This document shows, in pieces, positions 1 to 8,547 of a DNA stretch of 64,000 nucleotides. The position numbers and the translations under genes are program-made. The stretch comes from Cryobacterium melibiosiphilum. Its GTDB lineage: Bacteria > Actinomycetota > Actinomycetes > Actinomycetales > Microbacteriaceae. Location: the NCBI RefSeq assembly GCF_003602235.1, contig NZ_QZVS01000078.1, positions 20,499 to 84,498 of the forward strand. Direction: 5' to 3'. The first letter of the stretch is position 1. The number at the start of each line of letters is the position of its first letter. A model generated the notes under the pieces. The model was not told where the DNA came from and made no database searches. It was given only the letters and a program-made list of their open reading frames with translations.

Positions 1-390
1 GCAACCGTGCGCCGTCATCTCAACCACATGATCAGTTCCCGGGCGCTGGTCATGCGCTGCGACGTGGCGCGGCCGCTGTCGGGCTGGCCGATCGCGGCAC
101 ACTTCATGTGCACCGTCGATCCGCGGCAGATCGCCGAGGTCGGGGAGGCGCTATCGCGCATCCGGGAGATCAGGGCGGCGCAGGTTCTGGTGGGGCCGTA
201 CAATCTGTGCCTGAACTTCTGGGTGCGGTCGTTGCCCGAGATCACAGCGCTCGAGGCGCACCTGGCGCGCAACATCCCGCAGATTCGCATCGGGGAACGG
301 TCGGTCACGTCGAACATGCTCAAGCACATGCAGGTGTCCCTGCGCGGCGACGGTCGGCGCACGGCCGTCGTGGGCGGCGCGGCGGCATAA
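1..390 (+). CDS. Lrp/AsnC-family transcriptional regulator, 3' part (cut by window start)
   Basis: The frame is open from base 1, so the gene begins upstream of the window and the N-terminal helix-turn-helix is missing here. The visible ~128 residues match the C-terminal effector-binding (RAM/AsnC_trans_reg) domain: a run such as GWPIAAHFMCTVDP, the turn VLVGPYNLCLNFWVRS and a final strand pair ending near SVTSNMLKHM. Lrp/AsnC proteins are multimeric DNA-binding regulators that usually sense amino acids. The stop codon TAA (388-390) lies inside the left arm of a palindromic repeat (382-479), so the final Ala codon and the stop come from repeat sequence. The target gene is unknown; no divergent partner is visible. 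Confidence 0.8.
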   Translation, partial: ATVRRHLNHMISSRALVMRCDVARPLSGWPIAAHFMCTVDPRQIAEVGEALSRIREIRAAQVLVGPYNLCLNFWVRSLPEITALEAHLARNIPQIRIGERSVTSNMLKHMQVSLRGDGRRTAVVGGAAA

Positions 391-479
391 CTCCTGCAGA
401 TCGTGGCGGCGGTCGAAAAGTTCCGCGGAAAGGCGGGCCTCCGTGCGCGGGGACTCGAGACGTGCAGGAGTTATGCCGC
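382..479. repeat. Palindromic interspersed repeat, copy 1
   Basis: The left arm GCGGCATAACTCCTGCA (382-398) is perfectly inverted at 463-479. The interior contains AGTTCCGCGG, related to copies 4 and 5. It starts inside the stop codon of the Lrp-like gene. With copy 2 it fills much of the 379-bp gene-free stretch 391-769, in which I see nothing else. It could act as a bidirectional terminator or be a mobile palindromic element. Confidence 0.85.
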
Positions 480-604
480 GCGCCGGCACGAGCCGAGCCA
501 GAGTGGGGCCGGATGCCCGCCGGCACTCGCTCCCCTTGTCGTTGACGCTGGCGCCGCGCAGCAGGTCCATCAAGGTATGGGCGTCTGGCCGCACCGGTCG
601 GGCC

Positions 605-691
605 GGGGCATAACTCCTGCTGAGCGGACGGACGGCACGAATGGCGTCCGAAATTCGGGCGTCCCTCGTCTGCTGGCAGGAGTTATGCCGC
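605..691. repeat. Palindromic interspersed repeat, copy 2
   Basis: The ends are GGGGCATAACTCCTGC (left, from 605) and GCAGGAGTTATGCCGC (right, 676-691), the same termini as copy 1. The interior has diverged (GGACGGACGG...CGTCC). It lies about 80 bp before the quinone oxidoreductase start. Confidence 0.8.
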
Positions 692-769
692 GGCCGCGGC
701 CGCACGACGTGATTTCCGGTGTCGATACGGCGGGGAAAATACCGGAATGCACGCGCGTAGGCTGCGGGG

Positions 770-1738
770 ATGCGCGCACTTCTTGTCACTCCTGCCGAAG
801 CCCTCACCCTGACCACCGTGCCCGACCTCGTGCTCGGTGCCCGGGACATCCGTATCAAGGTTGCGGCCGCGGGCGTGAACCGGGCCGACGTGATGCAACG
901 GCAGGGCCGCTACCCCTCGCCCGCCGACGCGCCGCAGTGGCCGGGGCTCGAGGTGTCGGGCCTGGTCATCGAGGTGGGCGGCGAGGTGACCCGGTTCGGG
1001 CTCGGTGACCGGGTCTGCGCGCTGCTGGCCGGCGGCGGGTACGCGACCGAGGCCGTGGTGCACGAAGACCTCGCCCTGCTGGTGCCGCTGTCGATGGACC
1101 TGATCGACGCCGCCGCGCTGCCCGAGGCCCTCGCCACGGTCTGGTCGAACGTGTTGATGAGCGGCGCACTCGTGCCCGGCGAGACCCTGCTCGTGCACGG
1201 CGGCAGCAGCGGAATCGGCACGACCGCGATCCAGCTGGCCCGGCTGGCCGGCGCCCGGGTAGCCGTGACGGCCGGTTCGGCCGAGAAACTGGCCGCCTGC
1301 GAATCGCTCGGGGCCGAGATTCTGATCAACTATCGCGAGCAGGACTTCGTCACCGAACTGAAGGCCGCGACCGACGGTCGCGGCGCCGACGTGATCCTCG
1401 ACATCATGGGCGGCTCCTACGCCGCCCGCAACATCGACGCGCTCGCGGTGAACGGGCGCGTGATGGTGCTCGCCAACCAGAGCGGCGAACCGGCGACCTT
1501 CGACCCGTTCCGCCTGATGCAGAAGCGCGGCCGCTACTGGGGCACGACCCTGCGGTCGCGGCCGCTGGCCGAAAAGGTCGCCATCATGCGGGCCCTCGAG
1601 GCCGCAGCCTGGCCGTGGATCGTCTCGGGCGCGTTTCGGCCGGTGATCGACAGTCGGTTCCGGTTCACCGAGGCGGCGGATGCCCACCGTCGGCTCGAAG
1701 CGTCCACTCACGTCGGCAAGATTCTGCTGGTGCCTTGA
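770..1738 (+). CDS. Zinc-independent quinone oxidoreductase / MDR family (PIG3-like)
   Basis: 322 residues, the usual length for the quinone oxidoreductase branch of the medium-chain dehydrogenase/reductase superfamily. These enzymes reduce quinones or enones with NADPH in the cytosol. The N-terminal GroES-like domain carries AAGVNRADVMQRQGRYP and PGLEVSGLV, typical of the PIG3/QOR group. The Rossmann domain follows, with the nucleotide loop VHGGSSGIGTTAIQLA near residues 142-157. The structural-zinc cysteines of alcohol dehydrogenases are absent. The gene stands alone, flanked on both sides by palindromic repeats (copies 2 and 3). Family assignment is secure; the substrate is not. Confidence 0.88.
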   Translation: MRALLVTPAEALTLTTVPDLVLGARDIRIKVAAAGVNRADVMQRQGRYPSPADAPQWPGLEVSGLVIEVGGEVTRFGLGDRVCALLAGGGYATEAVVHEDLALLVPLSMDLIDAAALPEALATVWSNVLMSGALVPGETLLVHGGSSGIGTTAIQLARLAGARVAVTAGSAEKLAACESLGAEILINYREQDFVTELKAATDGRGADVILDIMGGSYAARNIDALAVNGRVMVLANQSGEPATFDPFRLMQKRGRYWGTTLRSRPLAEKVAIMRALEAAAWPWIVSGAFRPVIDSRFRFTEAADAHRRLEASTHVGKILLVP

Positions 1739-1741
1739 GCC

Positions 1742-1831
1742 GCCCGGCTTAACTCCTGCTCCTCGCCGCGGGACCGCCGAAATCCGGGGACTCTCTGGCC
1801 GTACCGGGGCATCCAGCAGGAGTTATGCCGC
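1742..1831. repeat. Palindromic interspersed repeat, copy 3
   Basis: The ends are GGCTTAACTCCTGCT (left, from 1746) and AGCAGGAGTTATGCCGC (right, 1815-1831). The left arm carries one substitution (CTTAAC for CATAAC). It begins a few bases after the stop codon of the quinone oxidoreductase, a terminator-like position. The rest of the gap to 2031 shows no convincing gene. Confidence 0.75.
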
Positions 1832-2031
1832 AGCCGGCCGAGAGCCGCGGCCCCGGTGGCCTTGCCTCAGCAGCTGCATCCTCACCCTGTTTCCGCGTGA
1901 GCTGTAGGGTCTGAGTAGGGTAATTCCTTCGCAGGGGGCATGCGCACGCCGTCTGACGCACTCAATGACGAGGAGATGCAGTGGCTTGTTCCATCGGCAC
2001 GGTTCACCAGCTCAGCGATCGGGGCTGAGAG

Positions 2032-2916
2032 GTGCCGCGCACCCTGCTCCCCGGCCAACGCGCCCAACTCTGGGTTCTGACCCTCGACACCGGCGCCCGC
2101 CGACTCGTTGCTGAGTCGTCAGATCTGCTCTTTGAGGCCCCCAATTGGACGCCCGACGGTGTCTCGCTATTGGTCAACGGTGACGGATGTCTGTTCCGCG
2201 TCGCCGTCGACGGCCGCACGCCCCTGACACCGGTCGACCTCGGCGCGATTCCGGCGATCAACAACGACCACGTGCTCTCGCCCGACGGTGCCACGATCTA
2301 CGTCTCCTGCGGCGACGGCAGCCTGCGCGCCATCGAGCTCGTATCCGCCCGGTCGCGGATCGTCTCCAACGACCACGGGCCCGACTTTCGGCACTACCTG
2401 CACGGCGTCTCCCCCGACGGCCTGACGCTCGCCTACATCGGGATGCGCATCAGCACCGACGGCAGCGTGGTGACCAATGTGTTCACCGTGCCGAGTGCCG
2501 GCGGGCCCGACAATCAGCTGACCGATGACGCGTTCGCCGACGACGGCGCCAATTTCAGCGCCGACGGCTCCACCGTCTTCTTCAACTCCGAACGGGCCGC
2601 AACCCTGCCGGGGCACGCCCAACTCTTCGGCCTGACCCTGGCCGGGCGCGCGTTCACCCAACTGACCGACGACGAGCGGGTCAACTGGTTTCCGCAGCCC
2701 TCCCCCGACGGCCGGCACCTGGCCTACGTGAGTTTTCCCCCGGGCACACTCGGGCATCCCGCCGACGTCACCGTGCAGCTTCGACTCCTCGGCGTGGGCG
2801 GCGGCGAGCCTCGCACCCTGGCCACCGTCTTCGGCGGCCAGGGCACGATGAACGTTCCCAGCTGGTCGCCCGACGGCTCACAGCTAGCGTTCGTCGAGTA
2901 CGTGCAGCCGCACTAG
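2032..2916 (+). CDS. TolB-like WD40/PD40 beta-propeller protein
   Basis: 294 residues with repeated propeller blades of the type NWTPDGVSLLV, VLSPDGATIYVS, GVSPDGLTLAYIG, NFSADGSTVFF, PSPDGRHLAYVS and SWSPDGSQLAFV. These are PD40/TolB-like blades and together make roughly a six-bladed propeller. There is no signal peptide, so it is probably cytosolic. Blade-only proteins of this type are usually annotated as TolB family or biopolymer transporter-like, with unknown function. The frame opens just after an upstream stop at 2026, so GTG 2032 is the earliest start; the ribosome site is weak. The gene converges on the ABC ATPase gene and the two stop codons overlap within CTAG (2913-2916). Confidence 0.75.
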   Translation: MPRTLLPGQRAQLWVLTLDTGARRLVAESSDLLFEAPNWTPDGVSLLVNGDGCLFRVAVDGRTPLTPVDLGAIPAINNDHVLSPDGATIYVSCGDGSLRAIELVSARSRIVSNDHGPDFRHYLHGVSPDGLTLAYIGMRISTDGSVVTNVFTVPSAGGPDNQLTDDAFADDGANFSADGSTVFFNSERAATLPGHAQLFGLTLAGRAFTQLTDDERVNWFPQPSPDGRHLAYVSFPPGTLGHPADVTVQLRLLGVGGGEPRTLATVFGGQGTMNVPSWSPDGSQLAFVEYVQPH

Positions 2917-3734
2917 CGCCCGCTCGGCGCGGCCGGCCCCGAGCACGGTTCCTGCGTGAATCGCAGCTCGGGGTTCGGCGATGCCGCCAGGAGCGCTTTG
3001 GTGTAATCGTCTTGCGGGTCGAGAATGACCCGGTCGGAGGGCCCCTGTTCAACGATCCTGCCCTTGTTCAGCACAATGATTTCGTCGCTGAAATGCCGAG
3101 CCGTCGCGAGGTCGTGCGTGATGTAGAGCACACCGAGATCTTCTTCTCGCTGCAGCTTTCCGAGCAGGTTCAGCACCCCCAGGCGAATGGACACGTCAAG
3201 CATCGACACCGGTTCGTCGGCGATCAGAACGCTCGGGCGGGGGGCCAGCGCTCGCGCGATGGCAACGCGCTGGCGTTGCCCACCGGATAGCTCGTGGGGC
3301 CGACGTTCGGCGATCACCGCCGCCGGTTCCAGCTGCACCCGCTCGAGCAACCGCACGACTTCGGCGGTCACACCGTCTGGGCCGACCTGCCCGTGCAGTT
3401 GCAAGGGTCGCGCGAGGTGGTGCGAGACCGTGTGGAACGGATTCAGCGAGGCGAAAGGGTCTTGAAAGACCATCTGCACCTCTTTGCGATAGCGCCGGAG
3501 CGCGTTGCCATACCGGGGCACGGGTTTACCATCGAGCAGGATCGACCCGCTCGTAGGCCGTTCCAGCTGCAGCAGAATCTTCGCGATCGTCGACTTGCCG
3601 CTGCCGCTCTGGCCGACCAGGGCGATCGTTTTTCCGGGTTCCAGCCGAAAACTCACGTTGGCCACGGCCTTGAACTTTTTCGAGCCACGGATGCGGTATT
3701 CCTTGCTCACGCCGCGAAATTCCAGGACGGTCAT
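2913..3734 (-). CDS. Opp/Dpp-type ABC transporter ATP-binding protein (OppF-like)
   Basis: 273 residues with one ABC nucleotide-binding domain: Walker A GQSGSGKST, signature LSGGQRQR, Walker B VLIADEP, switch His in YITHDLATARHF. It is the second ATPase of a dipeptide/oligopeptide-type importer (OppF/DppF group). It is the last gene of a five-gene leftward operon and its start overlaps the preceding ATPase stop by 4 nt (ATGA), which implies translational coupling. Beside a beta-mannosidase gene the importer probably carries oligosaccharides; Opp-type importers for beta-glucosides and mannosides are known. The substrate call is inference. Confidence 0.9.
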   Translation of the reverse strand: MTVLEFRGVSKEYRIRGSKKFKAVANVSFRLEPGKTIALVGQSGSGKSTIAKILLQLERPTSGSILLDGKPVPRYGNALRRYRKEVQMVFQDPFASLNPFHTVSHHLARPLQLHGQVGPDGVTAEVVRLLERVQLEPAAVIAERRPHELSGGQRQRVAIARALAPRPSVLIADEPVSMLDVSIRLGVLNLLGKLQREEDLGVLYITHDLATARHFSDEIIVLNKGRIVEQGPSDRVILDPQDDYTKALLAASPNPELRFTQEPCSGPAAPSGR

Positions 3735-4597
3735 CGGGTCGCCTCACTGCTGAGAGCGGATGCCGCGCCGCTGCGCACGAAGCCGCCACGCTCACCGGTC
3801 AGGCTCGGAAAGGAGTGCAGCAATTTGTCGGTGTATTCGTGGCCGGCGTTGCGATAGATCTGTTCGGGGGTGTTGTATTCCACGATCTCCCCTTTGAGCA
3901 TGATCGCGATTCGGTCGCTGATCTCGAGCAACAGCGGCAGGTCGTGGGTGATGAAAATCACCGAGAAACCGAATTTGTGTCTCAGCTCGCTGATCTCCTG
4001 CAAAATGTCCCGCTGCACGAGCACGTCGAGCGCGGTCGTGGGTTCGTCCATGATCATCAGCTGGGGCTTCAACGCCAGGGCCATCGCGATCATGACCCGC
4101 TGACGCATGCCGCCGGAGAGTTCATGGCTAAACGAGCGCAGGCGGTCCCGACCGACCCCGATCAGGTCGAGCAGGTCCGCACACTCCTCGATGCGTTCCG
4201 ACTTGCTCATCTCTGGCCGGTGCGTGGAGAAAATGTCGGTCATCTGCTTTTGAATGTTGATGACCGGGTTGAGGGCGTTCATCGCGCCCTGAAAGACCAT
4301 CGAGACCTTGTCCCACCGGTATCGACGTAGTTCAGCCACGCTCAGCGCGTTGATGTCCACGTCGATGCCGCTCTGATCGTGAAAGATCGCCGATCCGTCG
4401 GTGATCTCGGCGGGGGGCCGCAGCAGTCGATTGATTCCGTAGGCGAGGGTCGTCTTGCCGCACCCCGATTCCCCGGCCAGACCGAGGATTTCACCTCGCC
4501 CCAACTCGAAGGACACGTCGCGCACGGCGTGCACCGGGGTCTCGACCTGATAGACGATGTTGTAGTTGTTCACGCTGAGTAAGCTGTCGGCGGTCAT
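3731..4597 (-). CDS. Opp/Dpp-type ABC transporter ATP-binding protein (OppD-like)
   Basis: 288 residues, shorter than classical OppD/DppD (~330). The domain is complete: Walker A GESGCGKTT, signature LSGGMRQR, Walker B LMIMDEP, FITHDLPLL. The C-terminal extension typical of peptide-importing OppD proteins is short and shows no cysteine cluster. It overlaps the upstream permease gene by 4 nt and the downstream ATPase by 4 nt, so all three are translationally coupled. It should energise import with its OppF-like partner at the cytosolic membrane face. Confidence 0.9.
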   Translation of the reverse strand: MTADSLLSVNNYNIVYQVETPVHAVRDVSFELGRGEILGLAGESGCGKTTLAYGINRLLRPPAEITDGSAIFHDQSGIDVDINALSVAELRRYRWDKVSMVFQGAMNALNPVINIQKQMTDIFSTHRPEMSKSERIEECADLLDLIGVGRDRLRSFSHELSGGMRQRVMIAMALALKPQLMIMDEPTTALDVLVQRDILQEISELRHKFGFSVIFITHDLPLLLEISDRIAIMLKGEIVEYNTPEQIYRNAGHEYTDKLLHSFPSLTGERGGFVRSGAASALSSEATR

Positions 4598-5607
4598 ACA
4601 GTGACTCCTGCCTTGGTCGAGGCACGCAGCCGACGCGCGGCGCGCTTCTTGTTCTTGTCGAGGGACGCCGTGCGCAGGCGGGGATCGATGATCTCGTCAA
4701 TGGCGAAGTTCACGAGCGAGAGCGCCCCGCCGAGCACGGCGATCATGAGCCCCGGCGGCACAAACCACCACCACGACCCGAGGGTGAGAGCAAAACCGTT
4801 CTGCGCCTGAAAGAGCATCGTGCCCCAGGTCAGGGCACCGGATGCGCCGAGCCCGAGATAACTCAGCCCGGCTTCACCCAGAATGGCGAAAATCACCGCG
4901 AGCACGAACTGCGAGGCCAGCACGGGAACCAGGTTGGGCAGGATTTCGACGCCGATGATGCGCCACTGCCGTTCGCCGGTGACCCGGGCCGCGGCGACAT
5001 AGTCCCGACTGCGCAGGCTCAGGGTGACCGATCTCAGCACCCGGGCCGAGGCGGCCCAGCTCGTAATGGCAAGGATGACGGCGAGCATGAGGATGCTCTT
5101 GTCGGCCACATAGCTGGAGATGACGATGATCAGCGGCAGGGCGGGGATGACGAGCATCACGTTGGTGAACAGGGAGAAGCTCTCGTCGAGCCAGCCGCCG
5201 ACATAACTGCCGATCACGCCGAAGATGACTGACAACAGCATGGCGAGCACCCCCACGACGACGCCGATGAAGAGCGAGCCGCGGGTCGCGTGGGCCATCT
5301 GGGCGAAGATGTCCTGGCCCGTCTGGGTTGTGCCAAGCCAGAACTCGCTGCTCGGGGGTGTGCGTCCGATGTCGCGAATGGACAGCGGGTTGCCGAGCAG
5401 CATCGGCCCGAGTACTCCGAACAGGGCGATCGCGATGATGATGCCCAAGCCGACGGCGAGTTTCGGGGAGAGGCCCGAAAGCATCCGCTGCCAGCGCGGC
5501 CGGCGGCGTTCGAAGCGTGGACGGATTGCGGCGAGGGTGCCCGTCAGCGGGCGACCCGTTTCGCGCTGGGCGGCGGGGTCGGCAGGGGAGATCATATTCT
5601 CGGTCAC
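4594..5607 (-). CDS. Opp/Dpp-type ABC transporter permease (DppC-like)
   Basis: 337 residues. A hydrophilic ~45-residue N-terminus precedes the first membrane helix (LAVGLGIIIAIALFGVLGP). The typical OppC N-domain element FWLGTTQTGQDIFAQ follows, and then a five-helix BPD_transp_1 core with the EAA-type loop near YVAAARVTGERQWRII. It ends IIDPRLR, as DppC proteins often do. The gene lies 9 bp after the DppB-like permease gene and overlaps the ATPase gene. It forms the inner-membrane channel with that partner. Confidence 0.9.
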   Translation of the reverse strand: MTENMISPADPAAQRETGRPLTGTLAAIRPRFERRRPRWQRMLSGLSPKLAVGLGIIIAIALFGVLGPMLLGNPLSIRDIGRTPPSSEFWLGTTQTGQDIFAQMAHATRGSLFIGVVVGVLAMLLSVIFGVIGSYVGGWLDESFSLFTNVMLVIPALPLIIVISSYVADKSILMLAVILAITSWAASARVLRSVTLSLRSRDYVAAARVTGERQWRIIGVEILPNLVPVLASQFVLAVIFAILGEAGLSYLGLGASGALTWGTMLFQAQNGFALTLGSWWWFVPPGLMIAVLGGALSLVNFAIDEIIDPRLRTASLDKNKKRAARRLRASTKAGVTV

Positions 5608-5616
5608 TTCAGGGCC

Positions 5617-6606
5617 TCAGCTTCTGGCTCGCGTACGCGGGTCGATGACCGTGTAGAGCAGGTCCACGATGAGATTGGCTCCGAGCACGGTCAGGGTGAT
5701 CACCAGGAACAGGCCCTGCATGAGTGAGTAGTCGTTGTTGTTCACGGCCTGCAGCAGGGTGCTGCCCACTCCGGGATAGGAGAAGACCTGCTCGGTCACG
5801 ATCGACCCCGATACGACAAAACCGAGGGAGATGGCGAATCCCGCCACCGACGGCAGAATCGCGTTGCGAGCCGCGTAGGCCATCATGATGCGAGTGGGGC
5901 GTAGGCCTTTGGCCTCCGCCGTCACGATGTAATCCTCGGAGAGGGTCGACACCATCATGTTGCGCATGCCGAGCAGCCAGCCACCGAAAGAGGAGATGAC
6001 GATGGTCAGCGCGGGCAGGGTGCCGTAATAGATCGCGCTGGAAATGAAGTCCCAATCCCAGCTCGGTCCGGCGCCGGTATAGCTGTAGCCGCCGCTGACC
6101 GGGAAAATCTTGAACTGCACGGCGCTCACGTAGAGCAGAATGAGGGCCAGCCAGAAGTACGGGACCGCCTGGAACATCGTGGTGACCGGCACCAGGTTGT
6201 CGAGCCAGGAGCCGCGCTTCCAGCCGGCCAGCATGCCGAGGGTGATCCCCACCAGAAAGGCGATGATGGTGCCGATGCCGATCATCACGATCGTCCAGGG
6301 CAGGGCCTGGGCGATGATCTCCACGACCGGCTGCGGATAATAGGTGATCGAGACTCCGAAGTCGCCGGAAAAGATCCCCGTGAGGTAGCTCCAGTACTGC
6401 ACCAGGATCGGGTCGTTCGAGGTATCGCCGAGGAGGAGTTCGACGCTGTTGCGCAACTCAGGGGTAATCGGCCCACGCGCGGCTAACTTTTGAATCAGAA
6501 TCTCGACCGGGTTGCCCGGCAGGAGACGAGGAATCAAGAAGTTGAGCGTCAACGCGGCCCAGAGGGCCACGACGTAGAAGCTGATTTTTCGAGCAAGATA
6601 GTTCAC
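5617..6606 (-). CDS. Opp/Dpp-type ABC transporter permease (DppB-like)
   Basis: 329 residues. It opens with an N-terminal helix (ISFYVVALWAALTLNFLIPR) and the DppB hallmark RLLPGNPVEIL. A large external loop and a five-helix permease core follow, with the coupling loop EDYIVTAEAKGLRPTRIM. The C-terminus VDLLYTVIDPRTRARS is characteristic of the family. It sits 57 bp downstream of the binding-protein gene in the same operon. Confidence 0.9.
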   Translation of the reverse strand: MNYLARKISFYVVALWAALTLNFLIPRLLPGNPVEILIQKLAARGPITPELRNSVELLLGDTSNDPILVQYWSYLTGIFSGDFGVSITYYPQPVVEIIAQALPWTIVMIGIGTIIAFLVGITLGMLAGWKRGSWLDNLVPVTTMFQAVPYFWLALILLYVSAVQFKIFPVSGGYSYTGAGPSWDWDFISSAIYYGTLPALTIVISSFGGWLLGMRNMMVSTLSEDYIVTAEAKGLRPTRIMMAYAARNAILPSVAGFAISLGFVVSGSIVTEQVFSYPGVGSTLLQAVNNNDYSLMQGLFLVITLTVLGANLIVDLLYTVIDPRTRARS

Positions 6607-6663
6607 TGCTCAGTCCCCCAGAAGTTCACTGCTCAGCCCCGACGAACTCCTCCGGCGGCGCAC

Positions 6664-8340
6664 CTAGTTCACAACCTTCAAGTTTTTCGCGACCATGCCG
6701 TTGTCCCAGGACCGGTCAGGGCGCGGGTACGCGTACATGTTCTCCTCGGTGGGCCAGCCCGTGACCTTCTCCTCGTTGAAGATGGACAGGGCGCTGTTCA
6801 CCAGCACGGGGATGTAGGGCATGTCCCGCACGATCTCGGTCTGGATCGTGGCGTATTCGGCGAGCTTGGCGTCATCCGTTGCGGCCGAAGATGCCGCTTC
6901 AATGGCCGCGTCCACGATGGGGTTCGAGTACCGAACGTAGTTACGGTTAGAGGTCTCGCCGACCGGGGCAGTGTTCTTCGAGGCGAAGGAGTTCAGGTAG
7001 ACGTAGTACGGGTCAGCGGCCACACCCTGCGGCACCGAATCGAGCGAGAGTTCGAAGGTTCCGCTGGTCTTACTGCTGGTCCACTCCTGGAACGACACCT
7101 GGGCCGGCTTGAGCTCGATCCCCACCTCAAGAAGCTGCTGAGCGGCGGCCTCCATCGCGGCGATGTAGTCCGTCCAGCCGGTGACCACCTGCACGGTCAT
7201 GCTGACGCGCTGGCCGTCCTTGGCATAGATGCCGTCGGATCCCTTGGCGTAGCCGGCGTCGAGAAGCACGGTGTCGGCGGCCTCGATGTTCGGCTCGCCG
7301 GGAACGGGCTCGGAGAACTCGGGGGCGATCCACTTGTCGTCACGGCCGAGCAGCGCGTAGGTCGGGGACATGGTGCCGTTGTAGCCCGAGAACGCGAGGG
7401 CGTTCAGCTGGTCGCGGTTCAGGCCGTTGTAGATCGCTTCGCGCACCGCGACATCCGTCTGCGGGCCGGTGCAGCCCAATGCCGCGTTCGAGCAGGTGAA
7501 CAGCGCCGTCTGGTTCAGGGGCGTGTTGGTGTAGGTCAGCGAGGTTCCCTCGAAGATCTGATCGATGTCGGGCAGGAAGATTCCGGCCCAGTCGATTTGC
7601 CCGGAGAGCAGTGTGTCGGTGGCCGACTGGTTGCCGGTGAGCGAGATGAAGCGCAGGGCGTCAACGTCGGGCTCACCACCCCAGTAGGTCTCGTTCGCCG
7701 CGAGCACGTAGTTCTGCGGGTTGAATTCTGCGAGCTGGAACGCCCCGGATCCGACCGGACTGGCATTCTGGTTGGTCGTCGGGCTGTCCATCACGGACCA
7801 GACGTGCTCCGGGATGATCGGGGTGTTGCCCAGGAAGGCCGGCGCATTCATGAACGCGGGCTCGTCGAAGGTGAACACGACCGTGTTGTCGTCGGGCTGG
7901 GTGACCTCGCCGTCGAAGCCGGCAATGTTGAAGGCCGGGACCTCCTTCAGCAGGTCGAAGGTGTACGCGACGTCGGATGCACTGAACGGCTCGCCGTCGC
8001 TCCATTCCGCGCCCTCTCTCGTGCTGACGGTGAGCACGGTTCCGTCGTCGTTGAAGCCGAATTCCGTGCCGAGCAGGGGTTCCGGATCGGCACCGGTCAC
8101 GATGTTGTAGTAGAACAACGGCTCGTAGATCATGCCCTGGGTGGACTGCAACGACCCGACGATGAACGGATTGAAGTTTTCGGCGAAGTCGCCGGTCACA
8201 CCGGTGTAGACCACCACCTCGGTGTCTCCCGAAGCGGTGTCGTCGGCACCGGTGCCGCTGCAGGCCGACAGGGCGAGCACGGACGTCAGGAAGATCGCCG
8301 CTCCAGCCCATTTCGTGCGGCGCGATGGAACACAAGACAT
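6664..8340 (-). CDS. Opp-type ABC transporter substrate-binding lipoprotein (SBP_bac_5)
   Basis: 558 residues. A lipoprotein signal peptide with lipobox LSAC (about residues 24-27) is followed by a Ser/Thr/Gly-rich linker. The mature protein has the family 5 (DppA/OppA cluster C) fold, seen in STREGAEWSDGEPFSASDVA and EAIYNGLNRDQL. It should sit on the outer face of the membrane and deliver substrate to the two permeases. It is the first gene of the transporter set, and the 207-bp gap upstream should hold the promoter. The neighbouring GH2 beta-mannosidase and sugar kinase point to a mannose-containing oligosaccharide rather than a peptide (inference). Confidence 0.88.
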   Translation of the reverse strand: MSCVPSRRTKWAGAAIFLTSVLALSACSGTGADDTASGDTEVVVYTGVTGDFAENFNPFIVGSLQSTQGMIYEPLFYYNIVTGADPEPLLGTEFGFNDDGTVLTVSTREGAEWSDGEPFSASDVAYTFDLLKEVPAFNIAGFDGEVTQPDDNTVVFTFDEPAFMNAPAFLGNTPIIPEHVWSVMDSPTTNQNASPVGSGAFQLAEFNPQNYVLAANETYWGGEPDVDALRFISLTGNQSATDTLLSGQIDWAGIFLPDIDQIFEGTSLTYTNTPLNQTALFTCSNAALGCTGPQTDVAVREAIYNGLNRDQLNALAFSGYNGTMSPTYALLGRDDKWIAPEFSEPVPGEPNIEAADTVLLDAGYAKGSDGIYAKDGQRVSMTVQVVTGWTDYIAAMEAAAQQLLEVGIELKPAQVSFQEWTSSKTSGTFELSLDSVPQGVAADPYYVYLNSFASKNTAPVGETSNRNYVRYSNPIVDAAIEAASSAATDDAKLAEYATIQTEIVRDMPYIPVLVNSALSIFNEEKVTGWPTEENMYAYPRPDRSWDNGMVAKNLKVVN

Positions 8341-8547
8341 TGGATCTCCTCGTCATTGAGAATGAGACCAGGAGGACGGTCGATGAAGAATTCGCCTGCC
8401 CCCGGGCGAAGGGAAGACCCCTCAGGAGCAACGTACATCAGCTTTCACCGAGAGTCGAACAAAAGATGCGCCTCAAGAATCAGAGTTATGTTCATTTCCG
8501 GTTGATTCCGTGGAAGCCTACCGCTTACTAGGCGGGGGCCAATTTCG

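Noticed and set aside
6490..8505. 671-codon open frame on the plus strand
   Set aside because: Antisense to the ABC binding-protein gene (6664-8340), which has a lipobox and family 5 motifs. Rejected as a shadow frame.
8341..8547. Search for a LacI operator before the Opp-type binding-protein gene
   Set aside because: I could not find a convincing copy of the GACAACGT-type words or a clear palindrome, so no site was listed.
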